Source: an uncultured Actinomycetes bacterium (lineage in GTDB: Bacteria > Actinomycetota > Acidimicrobiia > Acidimicrobiales > RAAP-2). From it: 6,842 bases of DNA. Positions 6,081-6,842 of this stretch are shown here, in pieces; within the stretch, counting starts at the first letter, position 1, and every line of letters begins with the position of its first letter. Both the position numbers and the translations under genes were made by a program. Location: the NCBI GenBank assembly GCA_903854175.1, contig CAINVQ010000037.1, forward strand, positions 1 to 6,842, read 5' to 3'. Under the pieces are notes generated by a model. It ran no database searches. It was not told where the DNA came from and saw only the letters and a list, made by a program, of their open reading frames with translations.

Positions 6081-6842
6081 ACAGCGTAATGCCGAGAAGG
6101 GCTGCTGCTGAGCCAACGCTGTAGCCAGCATGTGCCGCATCATCAATTTTCGAAAGGGCTAAAGGTGTATTTAAGTCATCATCAAGCGCACTTCGTACGT
6201 CATCTAGAACTGTGCCAGCTCGTCCATTCACGAGAGTGGAGCGCCAAGTGGCAAGTCGAGATTGAGCAATTGAGAGAAGTTCGTCGGTCCACTGCCAGTC
6301 GTGTCGGTAGTGCTGGGAAAGCAGTGCGAGACGAACTGCAGCTGGTTCAGCCTTCTCTGCAAGCACAGATACGAATACAAGATTGCCAAGCGACTTGGAC
6401 ATTTTGATTCCATCTAGTCCAACTAGCCCCACGTGAAGCCAGTGCTTAACAAATTGAACCCCATTTGCAGTTTCACTTTGCGCAGCTTCAGACTCATGGT
6501 GAGGGTAAGCAAGGTCTCTTCCGCCACCGTGGATATCAAGCGTCGAGCCGAGGTCGCGTTGCGCTAAAGCAGAACACTCAATATGCCAGCCAGGTCGCCC
6601 TGCACCCCACCGAGAATCCCACGACGGCTCGTCTTCTAGCGAGGGCTGCCAAAGAACGAAATCAAGAGGATTGCGCTTTCGAGGATCTTCGTTATTGCCA
6701 CCATGAATTGCTGACAGAGTGAGCATGGATTCATATGTTTCGTGACTTACCTGTCCGTATCGAGGAAACTTCGACTGCTCAAAGTAGACCCATCCATCAA
6801 CTTCGTACGCAACGCCAGCTGAAAAAAGTTTCTCAATGAAGA
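6079..6842 (-). CDS. mshC: Mycothiol cysteine ligase MshC (3' part; N-terminus outside window)
   Basis: The frame is open from the window edge to a TAG at 6079, giving the last 253 residues of a protein usually about 410 aa long. MshC joins cysteine to GlcN-inositol with ATP in mycothiol synthesis and descends from class I cysteinyl-tRNA synthetase. Visible in this fragment: PGWHIECSA with the zinc cysteine (fragment residue 89); DIHGGGRDLAYPHHE with the zinc histidine (114-115); and GLVGLDGIKMSKSLGNLVFVS with the KMSKS loop (146-150). The GLVGLDG-KMSKS-LVFVS context, the HYRHDWQWTDELL segment and the short ending at SAAALLGITL favour MshC over cysteinyl-tRNA synthetase, which continues into a longer DALR/anticodon domain. 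An in-frame ATG at 6726 lies inside the conserved domain and is not the start. The N-terminal HIGH-type motif cannot be checked here. Confidence 0.92.
   Translation of the reverse strand, partial: FIEKLFSAGVAYEVDGWVYFEQSKFPRYGQVSHETYESMLTLSAIHGGNNEDPRKRNPLDFVLWQPSLEDEPSWDSRWGAGRPGWHIECSALAQRDLGSTLDIHGGGRDLAYPHHESEAAQSETANGVQFVKHWLHVGLVGLDGIKMSKSLGNLVFVSVLAEKAEPAAVRLALLSQHYRHDWQWTDELLSIAQSRLATWRSTLVNGRAGTVLDDVRSALDDDLNTPLALSKIDDAAHAGYSVGSAAALLGITL

Noticed and set aside
6079..6842. Cysteinyl-tRNA synthetase instead of MshC
   Set aside because: The text around KMSKS (GLVGLDG before, LVFVS after) and the short C-terminus match MshC. Cysteinyl-tRNA synthetase would carry a longer DALR/anticodon-binding region.

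Overview
The window is a compact, co-oriented block of seven genes, all on the minus strand, from an actinobacterium. That lineage is inferred from gene content: a mycothiol ligase (MshC), a phosphatidylinositol-phosphate synthase, a PatA-like acyltransferase and a PimA-type mannosyltransferase in the usual actinobacterial order. Base composition is only moderately GC and codon use is mixed. This suits a reduced, low-GC actinobacterium (for example a freshwater planktonic type) better than a high-GC Streptomyces or Mycobacterium. The species cannot be fixed from the sequence.

In transcription order (right to left): the 3' part of mshC (6842-6079, cut by the window edge); thrS (6063-4081); an HIT-family hydrolase/phosphorylase (4080-3580); a 55-bp gap with a small perfect hairpin (3554-3575); pgsA (3524-2859); a PatA/LpxL-like acyltransferase (2856-1972); pimA (1975-869, start revised to a GTG in a 4-bp overlap); and a membrane protein (859-1, cut by the window edge) absent from a standard ATG-to-stop reading. 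There is no convincing gene on the plus strand. No tRNA, rRNA, CRISPR array, insertion sequence or long repeat was seen, and no stretch of 300 bases lacks a gene.

Functionally the block has two halves. The upstream half concerns aminoacyl-adenylate chemistry: MshC activates cysteine for mycothiol, ThrRS charges tRNA-Thr, and the HIT protein probably degrades Ap4A-type dinucleotides, which aminoacyl-tRNA synthetases can make as side products. The downstream half builds inositol phospholipids: PgsA makes phosphatidylinositol phosphate, PimA-type mannosylation follows, and the acyltransferase acylates the mannoside.

The most interesting item is the last gene. It encodes two N-terminal membrane helices followed by what reads as an M48/HtpX-type peptidase domain whose zinc site is destroyed (the HExxH position reads HCLAR, and the downstream EAD-type ligand reads RAD). 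It looks like a membrane pseudoprotease placed directly behind pimA. Second-line observations are changed acceptor-site residues in the PimA homologue and an Arg-to-Lys change in the PgsA signature.
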